64,000 nt of DNA from Bacteroidales bacterium (GCA_017938925.1 JAGBAO010000004.1:55403-119402); one strand, 5' to 3'. Counted from the first letter of the stretch, positions 23,366 to 32,366 are shown. The notes: generated from the letters alone by a model not told the origin. Numbers and translations are program-made.

Positions 23366-25365
23366 TAAAGAGTAGCGTACTTCCTTCCGTACTCAAGGTG
23401 CTGGCCGAGATAATCCTCGGCATATTCGATCTGATAGTCAACGACTTCACCGTTCTTCTCCACCGGCACGATTGTCGGATTGAGGAAACCTCCGTACGGT
23501 TTCAGACCGAGGGCAGCATAACGCTCCTTCACCTCCTTGTGGAGCTCAGGATCGATATTCACCGCATATTTCTCGACAAGAGCCTTTCCTGCCTCGAAAT
23601 CGCCCTCCGACTTGATTCTCTGCACCTCTGCAAGCAGCTGGGCAAAGAGGTCACGGAGCTTCTCATAGTCGTTGACCACGAAATAGGTCTTGCCGTCACG
23701 CACCTTCTTCTCGATCACGTTGTCGGCCGCTCCCTTCTCATAGCACCAGTCTGCGATGAGCTTGCGGTTCTGCATGTGAGCCTCGGTGTTCTTCTTGCCG
23801 AGCTCGATCCTTGTGAACTGGGTGAAGAGGCCGTTACGGATATAGCTTGAGTACTGAGCCTTGTATGCCTCCATGTCAGGAAGGATTCCGAGCTCGACAA
23901 GCTTAGGATCTGCGAGATAGTAGAGTCCGAAGAGGTCTGCACGAGCCTCCTCCAGAGTCGAGCTGTACTCTCCGAGAGCATTTGGAGATGTGGTAGGAAG
24001 AAGCTGGCCTGAACCGTGTCCGAGGCACTCGTGGAGGTCGGTATGGAGGTCATTCGTAAGGTCTCCATACTTCTTCTCGGCAGCAATCTCCTCCTCTGAC
24101 CATGCGAACTCACCGAGCATGTTCTTCGGAGACTCCTGGGCAGCCTTTCCGTATGCAGCAGTGAGGTTGGCGATGGTCACTGACTTCGAACCGTGCTCGC
24201 GACGGATCCAGTCCGCATTAGGAAGGTTGATTCCGATAGGGGCTGCCGGATAGCAGTCGCCTGCGAGGGTCGCCACATTGATGACCTTTGCTGTGACACC
24301 CTTCACCTGTGGCTTCTTGAAGCGGCCGTCAACCGGTGAATTGTCCTCGAACCACTGCGCGTTGTCGCTGATGAGCTCAGCCCTGCGTGAAGCCTTCACA
24401 TCCTTGAAGTTCACGAGGCCTTCCCATGTCGCCTTGCGTCCGAGAGGGTCGTTGTAGTCCTCCACGAAACCGTTCACGAAATCCACTGTTCCGAGAGTAT
24501 CGTTCACCCACTTTATATTATAGGTATCCCAAAGCCTGAGGTCACCGCTTCTGTAATATGCCACAAGGTCTGCGATGTAGTCCTTCTGAGTCTGGTTCTC
24601 CGCAACCGCAGCAGCCTTCTCGAGTTCCTCGCATATCTTCTCCAGAGCCTGTCCGTAGAGACCGCCTACCTTATACACCTCCTCACGGATCACTCCGTCC
24701 TTGCCCTTGACGACCTTGCTGTTCAGGCCATAAGATATAGGGGTCTTGTCCTTCGGATCCACCATTGCGGCGTAGAATTTCTCGACTTCCGCCTTGGTCA
24801 CTCCTTCATAGAAGTTCACCGCCGACTCCGAAACGATGTCGCCGCTCTTGTCGGTGGACTTGCGCTGAGGGAATACTGCCGGATCATATATCACCGGAAG
24901 GAGTTCCTGGCAGAGGGCCTCGTCACCCACAGCCGTCATAAGGCTTGCGAAATACTCCTGCGGGCACTCTGGGAAGAACTTGTCCTCAGCATAGTGATGA
25001 TGGATTCCGTTGCTGAAGAAAAGTCTCTTGGCATATGTCTCGAATGCCTTGAAATCCTCGCAAGAGCGGTCTCCCTGATAGTTCTCGAGAATGTTCTCGA
25101 CAACCTTCCTGACAGGAAGATTATATCTGCAGTTCTGCATCCAGATGATGTCACGTCCATATTTTGCCGCCTCGGCAAGATGATAGACATATTCCTTCTG
25201 CTGAAGTGTCAGTTCATCCCATCCCGGCACCTGATACCTCATGATCTTGAGGTCCGCGAACTCGTCCATAAGGTACTTGAAATCCTTTTCAGCCGCTTTG
25301 TCCGAACAAGAGACCAAGGCTGCGGCCATGCCTGCTGCTGTAATCATTTTAACCAAAAGCTTCAT
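23365..25365 (-). CDS. Dipeptidyl peptidase III (M49) lipoprotein
   Basis: Zinc peptidase that releases dipeptides from the N-terminus of peptides. The signal peptide ends in a lipobox (ALVSC, Cys20), so it is lipid-anchored, unlike the cytosolic eukaryotic enzyme. The family zinc motif HECLGH (HEXXGH) is at 445-450, with the second motif EEARAD at 472-477. At 666 residues it has the length of Bacteroides DPP III. It is the first gene of a run that continues into xerD, which overlaps it by one base. A second, shorter M49-like protein lies at 33188-34786. Confidence 0.92.
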   Translation of the reverse strand: MKLLVKMITAAGMAAALVSCSDKAAEKDFKYLMDEFADLKIMRYQVPGWDELTLQQKEYVYHLAEAAKYGRDIIWMQNCRYNLPVRKVVENILENYQGDRSCEDFKAFETYAKRLFFSNGIHHHYAEDKFFPECPQEYFASLMTAVGDEALCQELLPVIYDPAVFPQRKSTDKSGDIVSESAVNFYEGVTKAEVEKFYAAMVDPKDKTPISYGLNSKVVKGKDGVIREEVYKVGGLYGQALEKICEELEKAAAVAENQTQKDYIADLVAYYRSGDLRLWDTYNIKWVNDTLGTVDFVNGFVEDYNDPLGRKATWEGLVNFKDVKASRRAELISDNAQWFEDNSPVDGRFKKPQVKGVTAKVINVATLAGDCYPAAPIGINLPNADWIRREHGSKSVTIANLTAAYGKAAQESPKNMLGEFAWSEEEIAAEKKYGDLTNDLHTDLHECLGHGSGQLLPTTSPNALGEYSSTLEEARADLFGLYYLADPKLVELGILPDMEAYKAQYSSYIRNGLFTQFTRIELGKKNTEAHMQNRKLIADWCYEKGAADNVIEKKVRDGKTYFVVNDYEKLRDLFAQLLAEVQRIKSEGDFEAGKALVEKYAVNIDPELHKEVKERYAALGLKPYGGFLNPTIVPVEKNGEVVDYQIEYAEDYLGQHLEYGRKYATL

Positions 25366-25415
25366 ATTGTCATAAAATTTGTCTTATCTGCAAACAAGGG
25401 CAAAGCCCGGAACGA

Positions 25416-25451
25416 CAAAGATAACAATTATGTCAAAAATATCTATATTTG
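25416..25451. promoter_or_regulatory. Divergent -7 elements between DPP III and C11 protease genes
   Basis: On the minus strand TATCTTTG lies at 25423-25416 for the DPP III gene. On the plus strand TATATTTG lies at 25444-25451 for the C11 protease gene. Neither has a clear -33 element. Confidence 0.45.
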
Positions 25452-25468
25452 CATGTTTTAAATGAGCC

Positions 25469-26830
25469 ATGAAAAATAATGCCCTCAACATACTGCTTCG
25501 CTTTCTCCTGACGGCCGTTGTCCTGACGGTGTCGTTCTCATGCTCAGACTGGAAGGACGGGCTTGAGATCACAGCCGGAAGCCCGAGCGGAAATCCAGGT
25601 TCACGCACGGAGAACGAAGACACCCGAAAAGTCATGCTGCTGTATTCTGCAGGCTACAATTCCCTGACCTCCTACCTCAAGGAAGACATCGAAGACCTGA
25701 AGAAGGGATGGCTGCCGGGAAACAAGCGGACTGACGACATCGTGCTGGTATACTCGCACTTTCCCGAAAAGTACGGATCATACAACACTCCATCCTCCCC
25801 TACCCTCGTCAGACTTTATTGCGAGAGGGACACCACTGTCATTGCCGACACTCTCGTCGTGTATCCGGACAACACAATATCCGCATCAGCCATACAGCTG
25901 AACGATGTCCTGACGTACGTGATGGAGACTTTTTCCGCCAAAAGCTATGGACTGATCTTCTCTTCCCACGCCACCGGATACCTGCCGGCAGGCTTCTACC
26001 AGAAACCGGACAATTATCTCTTTGATGAATTTTCCGGCAAGGCAAGGGCCCGAAGAAGAACCGGTCTGCCACTTCCGTCAGGCGTGCCTTTCGAAGAGCC
26101 GGAAACCGATCCGTCAATGCCTGTGACCAAAAGCATCGGTCAGGATCAGGTGGGCCCTGCCGGGTCTTACACATCATATGAAATCGAGCTTCAGGATTTT
26201 GCCGAGGCCATACCTATGCAGCTGGACTACATCCTTTTTGACGCCTGCCTGATGGGGGGAGTCGAGGTTGCATATGAACTGAAGGACAAGGTGAAGAAAT
26301 TGGGATTCTCACAGACAGAAGTTCTTGCAGAGGGATTCAATTATCAGGAGCTCACATCTCATCTGCTCCTGAAGGATACGCCTGCACCAGAAGATGTGTG
26401 CAAGGACTTCTTCATTCAATATGACATCCAGACCGGCGTGTACCGTTCCGCCACTGTTTCAATGGTGGACTGCACCAGCATGGATGCTTTTGCAGACGTG
26501 TGCAAAGACCTGTTCGACACTTACGGTGCCGTGATTCAGACCATGCCGTCAACAGGCATACAACAGTTCTACAGAGGGTCGCACCACTGGTTCTATGACC
26601 TTGAAAGCATTCTGATCAATGCCGGCATCACAACTGGAGAGCTTACTCGTCTGCACGACGCTCTGGACCAGTGCATAGCCTACAAGGCTCACACTCCTGA
26701 GTTCATGAACTCCTTCGACATCCACACATTCTGCGGACTGAGCATGTATCTTCCAAGCCATGGGAGCGACGAACTGGACAGCTACTACAAGACCCTCAGC
26801 TGGAATAAGGCAACCGGGCTCGTGAAATAG
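25469..26830 (+). CDS. Clostripain-like (C11) cysteine protease lipoprotein
   Basis: Predicted surface or periplasmic cysteine protease. The N-terminus is a lipoprotein signal (VSFSC, Cys25). The C11 catalytic pair is visible: His167 in LIFSSHATGYLP and Cys260 in ILFDACLMGGVEVAYEL. Between them is the expected loop, including an Arg-rich stretch (KARARRRTG) that may be a maturation site, as in clostripain. The C-terminus contains further C11-like helices. At 453 residues it is within the range of Bacteroidetes C11 proteins. It stands alone between divergent DPP III and the rplY-pth pair. Cleavage after Arg or Lys is expected from the family, not shown here. Confidence 0.85.
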   Translation: MKNNALNILLRFLLTAVVLTVSFSCSDWKDGLEITAGSPSGNPGSRTENEDTRKVMLLYSAGYNSLTSYLKEDIEDLKKGWLPGNKRTDDIVLVYSHFPEKYGSYNTPSSPTLVRLYCERDTTVIADTLVVYPDNTISASAIQLNDVLTYVMETFSAKSYGLIFSSHATGYLPAGFYQKPDNYLFDEFSGKARARRRTGLPLPSGVPFEEPETDPSMPVTKSIGQDQVGPAGSYTSYEIELQDFAEAIPMQLDYILFDACLMGGVEVAYELKDKVKKLGFSQTEVLAEGFNYQELTSHLLLKDTPAPEDVCKDFFIQYDIQTGVYRSATVSMVDCTSMDAFADVCKDLFDTYGAVIQTMPSTGIQQFYRGSHHWFYDLESILINAGITTGELTRLHDALDQCIAYKAHTPEFMNSFDIHTFCGLSMYLPSHGSDELDSYYKTLSWNKATGLVK

Positions 26831-26872
26831 TCCGAAGAGACGGCAATCATCTTGCTATTTTCCAGAAAAACA

Positions 26873-26902
26873 TTTGACATTCAAATATTTTGTCTATCTT
26901 TG
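26873..26902 (+). promoter_or_regulatory. Promoter of rplY-pth
   Basis: TTTG (26873-26876), 18 bases, TATCTTTG (26895-26902). It lies 127 bases before the rplY start and leaves a long, structured leader. Confidence 0.65.
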
Positions 26903-26904
26903 CA

Positions 26905-26944
26905 GCCCCATAAAAAGCGCTGACGCTTTTTGGTGCAATGGGGT
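26905..26944 (+). promoter_or_regulatory. Structured 5' leader of rplY
   Basis: An inner 8-bp stem (26912-26919 with 26924-26931, 4-base loop) sits on an outer stem (26905-26911 with 26938-26944, one G-U pair) joined by an asymmetric internal loop. It begins right where transcription should start, about 85 bases before the rplY start. A ribosomal-protein leader that L25 binds is a possibility by analogy with other r-protein genes. Confidence 0.5.
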
Positions 26945-27029
26945 CCTTTCTTTGAAAACCGGAACAAACTTTTGATTGTGAGGATTTTGAAGGAAAGACT
27001 GAGTAACACATTTTAAAACAAAAAAGACA

Positions 27030-27611
27030 ATGAAACACATTGAACTCAACGGCCAGGTACGCGAGGCCGGCAACAAGGCAGCAGTAAAGGCTGTTCGTCG
27101 TGCAGGACTTGTTCCTTGCAACATCTACGGACTCGGAATGGAGAACATACTCTTCACTGTAGACGCACAGGATCTCAAGAACATCACCCACACTCCTAAC
27201 TCTTATATCATCGACCTCAAGCTCAGCGATGGAAGAAACGGCTATGCAGTTATCCACGAGGTACAGTACCATCCGGTGACTGACGAGGCTATCCACGCAG
27301 ATTTCCTCTTCGTTTCTGAGGACAAGCCAGTGACAATCGAGGTTCCGGTTAAGGTTACAGGACACTCAGAGGGTGTGAAGATGGGAGGTAAGCTCCTCGT
27401 TTCAAGCCGCAAGCTCCGCGTAAGCGCAATGATGAACAACCTTCCTGACGTACTCGAGGTTGACTCTACTCACCTGATGATCGGCAAGCAGATCGTTGCA
27501 GGCGACCTCAACTACGAAGGCGTTACAATCGTTTCACCTAAGGCTACAATCATCTGCTCAGTACGTCCTACACGTGCAACTCAGCAGGCTAAGATGGAGC
27601 AGAACAAGTAA
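27030..27611 (+). CDS. rplY: Ribosomal protein bL25 (long, CTC-type)
   Basis: 5S rRNA-binding protein of the large subunit. The N-terminal L25 domain covers residues 1-90 (REAGNKAAVKAVRRAGLVPCNIYG), followed by the C-terminal beta domain of the CTC/TL5 type (VPVKVTGHSEGVKMGGKLLV). At 193 residues it is the long form found in most bacteria, not the short E. coli form. Its codon use is strongly biased, as expected of a highly expressed gene. It is preceded by a good promoter and a folded leader, and followed 11 bases later by pth, the usual rplY-pth order. Confidence 0.96.
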   Translation: MKHIELNGQVREAGNKAAVKAVRRAGLVPCNIYGLGMENILFTVDAQDLKNITHTPNSYIIDLKLSDGRNGYAVIHEVQYHPVTDEAIHADFLFVSEDKPVTIEVPVKVTGHSEGVKMGGKLLVSSRKLRVSAMMNNLPDVLEVDSTHLMIGKQIVAGDLNYEGVTIVSPKATIICSVRPTRATQQAKMEQNK

Positions 27612-27622
27612 TCTGAACTGGT

Positions 27623-28207
27623 ATGAACTATTTGATCGTCGGTTTAGGAAACATCGGCGTCGAATATGCCAACACCAGACACAACATGGGATTTATGGTA
27701 TTGGATGCCTGGGCTCAGGCATCCAATATTGTTTTTGAGTCTGGAAGATACGGCTACACGGCGACGATTTCATTCAAAGGCAGGAAATTCACCCTGCTCA
27801 AGCCTTCCACATACATGAATCTCAGCGGAAAGGCTGTGAGATACTGGATGAACGAACTGAAGATTCCTGTGGAGAATCTCCTCGTACTGTCAGATGACCT
27901 GAACATCCCGTTCGGAACATTGCGTCTTCGTAAGAACGGCAGTGCCGGCGGCCACAACGGGCTTACAAACATCAACGAACTGATAGGCACTCAGGATTAT
28001 GCAAGGATACGTATCGGAATCGGAAACGAATTCGGACGCGGGCAACAGATCAATTACGTGCTTGGGGAACTCAGCAAGGAGGAAATGGAGGAAATGCCTG
28101 GCATCTGCAAAAGAGTCATTGAAGGTATAAAGGCATGGGCAACCATCGGAGCTGACAGGGCAATGAATGTGGTAAACACCCGCCCAAAGGCTGAAAACAA
28201 GGACTAA
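27623..28207 (+). CDS. pth: Peptidyl-tRNA hydrolase
   Basis: Recycles peptidyl-tRNA released from stalled ribosomes. Key residues are present: catalytic His20 in NTRHNMGF, Asn66 in KPSTYMNLSG, and Asp91/Asp92 in LSDDLNIPFG, with GSAGGHNGL and YARIRIGIG as further family motifs. At 194 residues it has normal length. The start ATG is 11 bases after the rplY stop, and both genes probably share the rplY promoter. Confidence 0.96.
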   Translation: MNYLIVGLGNIGVEYANTRHNMGFMVLDAWAQASNIVFESGRYGYTATISFKGRKFTLLKPSTYMNLSGKAVRYWMNELKIPVENLLVLSDDLNIPFGTLRLRKNGSAGGHNGLTNINELIGTQDYARIRIGIGNEFGRGQQINYVLGELSKEEMEEMPGICKRVIEGIKAWATIGADRAMNVVNTRPKAENKD

Positions 28208-28251
28208 AAGCGTGTCTACAAGCCGTAAATCTCTATTTTTTGTCGCAAAAA

Positions 28252-28282
28252 TTTGCATTTTTGAATTTTATCGCATAACTTG
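28252..28282 (+). promoter_or_regulatory. Promoter of the histone-like gene
   Basis: TTTG (28252-28255), 20 bases, TAACTTG (28276-28282). The -7 element has TTG instead of TTTG; the spacing is exact. It lies 50 bases before the start codon. Confidence 0.5.
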
Positions 28283-28331
28283 CCAAAAGTTTGAAAATCA
28301 GAACTAATAACACAATTTAAATCAAAACAAA

Positions 28332-28505
28332 ATGAAAGCGCTTGTAGATCAGATCAAAGCAGAGTACGAAGTTTTCGCAAAGAACGCTGAGGCTCAGGTA
28401 GAAAAGGGAAATAAGGCTGCTGGTGCACGTGCACGTAAGGCTGCTCTTAACCTTATGAAGGCTATGAAGGAGTTTAGAAAAGTTTCTGTTGAGGCTACTA
28501 AATAA
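28332..28505 (+). CDS. Hc1-like histone H1 protein, 57 aa
   Basis: Small basic DNA-binding protein of the chlamydial Hc1/Bacteroidetes histone-like family, expected to coat and compact DNA. The 57 residues are almost all helical and rich in Lys and Ala, with the characteristic stretch EKGNKAAGARARKAAL followed by MKAMKEFRKVSVEA. Codon use is biased, as in highly expressed genes. It has its own promoter match 50 bases upstream and a strong terminator directly downstream, so it is a single-gene unit. Confidence 0.85.
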   Translation: MKALVDQIKAEYEVFAKNAEAQVEKGNKAAGARARKAALNLMKAMKEFRKVSVEATK

Positions 28506-28525
28506 TTTCTGAACCTTTGGAACAT

Positions 28526-28560
28526 AACGGTCACCGCAAGGTGGCCGTTTGTTTTTTTTG
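28526..28560 (+). terminator. Rho-independent terminator after the histone-like gene
   Basis: A 10-bp stem (28526-28535 with 28540-28549, one G-U pair) with a GCAA loop, followed by a run of T bases. It begins 20 bases after the stop codon. Confidence 0.88.
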
Positions 28561-28601
28561 ATTTTTTTTGATTTTCTATGCAACATTCCAAAACAATATT
28601 G

Positions 28602-28675
28602 CATCTTTGCAACAGGTTTAGGTTTTAGTACACGTTTTAGGGGCTGACAAGCAATTGCTTGCAGCCCCTTTACAT
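28602..28675 (+). ncRNA. Candidate small RNA or second terminator
   Basis: CATCTTTG at 28602-28609 resembles a -7 element (CA instead of TA). It is followed by about 30 unpaired bases and a strong hairpin (28640-28646 with 28662-28668, plus 28648-28652 with 28657-28661, one bulged A) ending in CCCCTTTA. This would give a transcript of about 60 bases between the histone terminator and the convergent PCMD gene. No -33 element was found. The hairpin could also be just a backup terminator. Confidence 0.25.
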
Positions 28676-28695
28676 TTCTTGGCGGATATGTTCAG

Positions 28696-29673
28696 CTACA
28701 TGATGATTTCCACATTGTCCACCCACAGCGTGTTGCCCACTCCTCCATAGAAAGCCTTTCCGCAGCTTGCTATAAAATGGAGAATCAGGTAGTTAGGCTC
28801 GGTTCCAGGTTCCGCCCATCCTTCCTCCTCCACTATGACATTCTTTCCCTTGCTGTTCAAGGTATGATAAGCAGTCTCGGGATCTGTCTTAAGGCCCATA
28901 TAATATTCATAGAACGGCTCACCTGTTATATCGCCATAATGCAGCGGCACCTCATGTCCGTTCACCCACTCGGGAACGCTTTCAGCAAAACGCTCTATGC
29001 CGGTTGCCACCCTCAAAGCATGCACACGTCCTTTTTCGTCTTCCCACCTTTTCTGAAGAACGAATGTAACCTCCGCTGAATCAGGATATTCAAGAGGTTT
29101 GAGTTTTGAAAAGCCAGTACCTCTTATCGCTTCATGTCCTACATCCGCCTTATAATCAAACTTCAGTGCCTTGGGACTGCCTTCGAACGGGATGCCATAA
29201 AGTACCTTGGCCATCGGAGATTTCGTGTCCTTGATGGGTTCGGGAAGTGCACCGATCATCATGGCACCCTGGCACACGACATCCATATTGATCATTCCTA
29301 TCGCCTTGACTTCTTCAATATGGGTTTCAATTCTCGCGCAATAACCGCTGTCACGGGGCTCCGGATAGACCGTATTGTTTGTCTTGACCACACCGGCAAC
29401 TATAGCAAGCACGTTATTGGTTCTCCAAAGATATCCTGCCGGAGCCTCATAAGGCTTCTTGCCGGTGAAGAGAGTATCCTGTGCTCCATAGAATTCATAA
29501 AGATATTTTGTATGTCCTCCTATGACACCTGACTCCTTGACTTCACGCAGACACCAGTCATCGAACTTACCATAAGCATTAATGCTTTCTACCACATCAC
29601 TTTGAGCCGTCAGATCCGTGCACACGAACATTGCACTCAATAAAGAAAGGAGGGCTAACCTTGATATTTTCAT
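28696..29673 (-). CDS. PCMD-domain-like exported protein
   Basis: Exported protein of 325 residues, probably on the cell surface or in the periplasm. A signal peptide is followed by a beta-rich domain that resembles the Bacteroidetes PCMD family (putative carbohydrate metabolism domain). Signs are the early NAYGKFDDWCLREV region, a central KVLYGIPFEGSPKALKFDYKA, and the family-type ending GNTLWVDNVEII. I chose the ATG at 29673, because the longer frame begins with a TTG at 29694 upstream of the signal peptide. It stands alone, divergent from the M6 protease gene. A carbohydrate link is inferred only from the family name. Confidence 0.7.
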   Translation of the reverse strand: MKISRLALLSLLSAMFVCTDLTAQSDVVESINAYGKFDDWCLREVKESGVIGGHTKYLYEFYGAQDTLFTGKKPYEAPAGYLWRTNNVLAIVAGVVKTNNTVYPEPRDSGYCARIETHIEEVKAIGMINMDVVCQGAMMIGALPEPIKDTKSPMAKVLYGIPFEGSPKALKFDYKADVGHEAIRGTGFSKLKPLEYPDSAEVTFVLQKRWEDEKGRVHALRVATGIERFAESVPEWVNGHEVPLHYGDITGEPFYEYYMGLKTDPETAYHTLNSKGKNVIVEEEGWAEPGTEPNYLILHFIASCGKAFYGGVGNTLWVDNVEIIM

Positions 29674-29704
29674 AAAAAATGTGTATATATGCAAATTCCT
29701 TTTG

Positions 29705-29738
29705 CAAAGATACTATATCTTTTGGTAAAACGAACAAA
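29705..29738 (-). promoter_or_regulatory. Predicted promoter of the PCMD-like gene
   Basis: Read on the minus strand: TTTG (29738-29735), 22 bases, TATCTTTG (29712-29705). The spacing is slightly longer than in the other promoters here. Confidence 0.45.
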
Positions 29739-29741
29739 ACA

Positions 29742-31949
29742 ATGAACTTACGGGCGTCTTTAATATGCATATGCGCAATGCTGCTGGCATTCATGTCCTC
29801 GGCCTCCCCTGCCAGGCATGGACGGGTGGTCCTGACCCAGCCGGACGGAAGTTCATTCACCGCCATCATACAAGGAGATGAGTTCACCAGGATAAAGACC
29901 ACGATCGACGGAGCTGCAATCATTCAGGAATCTGACGGATGGTGGTGCTACGCGGTTTACGGCGAAAACGGTGAAAAGTCCAGCACGGGCTGGCATGCAG
30001 GAAGTGGAGCCCCGGAAGACATCATCTCTGCAAGCAGAAACATTCCACGCTCCAGAATCTCTGAAATTGCATCGCTCAGACGCAGGGAGGCATCCCGACA
30101 CGCAGGAGAATCCGCAAACCTCAGCATATCGGCCGCCACAAAGGGAGGACCTGTAAGGCATGGAGTGGTGATACTCGCTCAATTTCAGGACATCAAGTTC
30201 AAGCACAGCAGGCAGGATTTCATCAACATGCTGATGTCTGAGGGATATGACGTCAACGGAGCGACTGGAAGTGCAAAGGAATATTTTGACGCCCAGTTTC
30301 AGGGAAAGCTCGAATTCAGTTTTGACGTGAGCCAGATCGTGACGCTTCCGGCCAAGAGGGAATACTACGGAAAGAATGACAGCAGCGGAAACGACGACAA
30401 ACCGGAAGAAATGATATGGAGAGCATGCGAAGCGGCATCCGGAGCAGGCATTGATTTCTCCATGTATGACGAAAACGGAGACGGCTATGTGGACAACGTC
30501 TTCGTGTTCTTTGCCGGAGAAGACGAGGCGGAAGGAGCAGATGAGAACAGCATATGGTCACATGCATGGTACCTGTACCATGGTGCAGGACTTAGCCTGG
30601 AACTGAACGGGAAACTCATCGACAGATATGCCTGTTCCTCAGAGATGACCAGGATATACGATGAGGCAACCGGCAGACTGCAGGCCACACGGCTCTGCGG
30701 AATCGGCACATTCTGCCACGAATACTGTCACACCTTCGGTCTTCCCGACCTGTATGACACTGATTATGATGAAGCCGGAGGATGGGCAGCCGGTCTATGG
30801 GGCAGCACCTCGATAATGGACTCCGGCAACCGCAACAACAACGGCAACACACCACCTGACTTCAATGCAATTGAGCGTGAAATTCTCGGATTGTCAGCTC
30901 CAGTCATCATTCTTGATGACGGTTCGTACACACTCGATCCTGTCAGCCGGTCCGGGAAATATTACAGGATCGACGGCAGAGAAGATGATGAGTACTTTCT
31001 GATCGAATGCCGTTCGAATGCCGGCAGTATCTGGGACAGATACATCGGAGGATCAGGAATGCTGGTGTACCACATAGACAAGTCCATATCCCGCAAAGAC
31101 AACTGGACAGTGCTCAACACCGTCAATGCAGAAGCCAGACATCAGTGCGCTGACCTTATAGAAGCTGACGGAAGAAAGGACAGTTATTCCGACTATATGG
31201 ACTTCATAACAAGAAGAAAAAGCATAGAAGGCATATTCTTCCCATATGGAGACACTGACGACCTTACTTACGGATCTTCACCTGGACTGTCCTTCTGGTA
31301 TGGCAGTCCGGCAGAAATATCCATAACAGGAATCAGAAAGGATGAAGATGGAAACATCAGTTTCAATGTCATAGGTTTTTCCGAAGACAGCACCCCACCA
31401 CGTGTGCAGAAAGACATTGAATATGAAACCTTCTGCGACGCCGTCATCATCAATTTCGAAAGCAGCAGGCCATATACGGGAGAAGCTAAAGTGGCCTACG
31501 GACCTCCAGACGGTGATATGGAAGAACTCACTGTTCTGCCATATGAAGATGGCAAGTATTCGGTTATGATAGAAGGCCTTGAAAATGTCAGGACATATTC
31601 CGTGAACATATCGTTCACTCTGAATGGAGTACAGGGAGAAGCCGGATCGATTTCATTCATGACAAAAAAGAAACCGGCAGTTTCCTGGCCGTATCTGAGT
31701 TTCGGCAGTGCAAGACGAAACGACAACGGCACCTTCCTGCATGATGCCCGCATCCCGCTGAAGGTCAGCAATAATTCCAAGGTAAAGGAAATTTCCTGGT
31801 ACTTCAACGGCAAGCAGATCGAACATGAGGGCGATCATCATTACACTCTCCGCGAGAGCGGAACTCTGGAAGCCCACCTCTATATGGAAGACGGCAGCAC
31901 ACTGGTTCTCTGCAAGACGATAACAATATCAGCAATGACATCGAAATGA
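29742..31949 (+). CDS. M6 family (immune inhibitor A-like) metalloprotease
   Basis: Predicted secreted zinc protease. A signal peptide (residues 1-23) is followed by a propeptide-like region up to about 135. The M6 catalytic domain opens with VRHGVVILAQFQD. The zinc motif HEYCHTFGLPD has its ligands at His326 and His330, with LPDLYDTDYDEAGG after it and a GLWGSTSIMDSG turn. After about residue 560 come beta-rich, immunoglobulin-like repeats. I chose the ATG at 29742 because the longer frame starts before the signal peptide. It overlaps the next gene, a small lipoprotein, by 4 bases (ATGA). Confidence 0.88.
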   Translation: MNLRASLICICAMLLAFMSSASPARHGRVVLTQPDGSSFTAIIQGDEFTRIKTTIDGAAIIQESDGWWCYAVYGENGEKSSTGWHAGSGAPEDIISASRNIPRSRISEIASLRRREASRHAGESANLSISAATKGGPVRHGVVILAQFQDIKFKHSRQDFINMLMSEGYDVNGATGSAKEYFDAQFQGKLEFSFDVSQIVTLPAKREYYGKNDSSGNDDKPEEMIWRACEAASGAGIDFSMYDENGDGYVDNVFVFFAGEDEAEGADENSIWSHAWYLYHGAGLSLELNGKLIDRYACSSEMTRIYDEATGRLQATRLCGIGTFCHEYCHTFGLPDLYDTDYDEAGGWAAGLWGSTSIMDSGNRNNNGNTPPDFNAIEREILGLSAPVIILDDGSYTLDPVSRSGKYYRIDGREDDEYFLIECRSNAGSIWDRYIGGSGMLVYHIDKSISRKDNWTVLNTVNAEARHQCADLIEADGRKDSYSDYMDFITRRKSIEGIFFPYGDTDDLTYGSSPGLSFWYGSPAEISITGIRKDEDGNISFNVIGFSEDSTPPRVQKDIEYETFCDAVIINFESSRPYTGEAKVAYGPPDGDMEELTVLPYEDGKYSVMIEGLENVRTYSVNISFTLNGVQGEAGSISFMTKKKPAVSWPYLSFGSARRNDNGTFLHDARIPLKVSNNSKVKEISWYFNGKQIEHEGDHHYTLRESGTLEAHLYMEDGSTLVLCKTITISAMTSK

Positions 31950-32347
31950 AAAGATATCTGACCTTAATATTCACTGCTGTGATGTTCACAAGTTGTGCGG
32001 ATGTGAACATCGATGAGGTGCTCCTCGGCTCCACAGATATTTCCGTGTCCCTGAAAGGCAAGGTTCAGTACACATTCAATCCGGACAAGGGACAGGCCGC
32101 CTACGACAGGGAGAGCAACCTGTACAGATACTTCGACGATGACCTCGGAAGCTGGTTCGAGATCAGATGCAGCACCAGACCGGCCACGGAAGGAGAGGTC
32201 ATAAAGGCAGACATAGACTGGGCGACCAAGACCAGTTTCCGCACCGAGGAAGGGATGGTCTTCACTGTGGAAAAGACAGATGAGACAGGAATGATATGGC
32301 TATGGAACGATTCCGAAGATATAGGAATAATAATAAAGGAATATTGA
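31946..32347 (+). CDS. Small lipoprotein coupled to the M6 protease
   Basis: I do not recognise the family. The 133 residues start with a lipoprotein signal (VMFTSC, Cys17). The mature part is acidic, with several Trp and Tyr, and predicted beta strands. It ends at a strand of isoleucines (EDIGIIIKEY). The start codon overlaps the M6 protease stop by 4 bases, so translation is probably coupled. Small partners encoded next to proteases are often inhibitors or chaperones; that role is inference only. It could also be an unrelated surface lipoprotein. Confidence 0.7.
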   Translation: MKRYLTLIFTAVMFTSCADVNIDEVLLGSTDISVSLKGKVQYTFNPDKGQAAYDRESNLYRYFDDDLGSWFEIRCSTRPATEGEVIKADIDWATKTSFRTEEGMVFTVEKTDETGMIWLWNDSEDIGIIIKEY

Positions 32348-32358
32348 CCGATTTTTAT

Positions 32359-32366
32359 TAAATTTG
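32359..32366 (+). promoter_or_regulatory. -7 promoter element for tpiA
   Basis: TAAATTTG lies 62 bases before the tpiA ATG. No TTTG was seen at the expected -33 distance. Confidence 0.55.

Noticed and set aside
26847-27365. 172-codon open frame on the minus strand over the rplY leader and gene
   Set aside because: It is antisense to rplY and crosses its promoter and leader; no family features.
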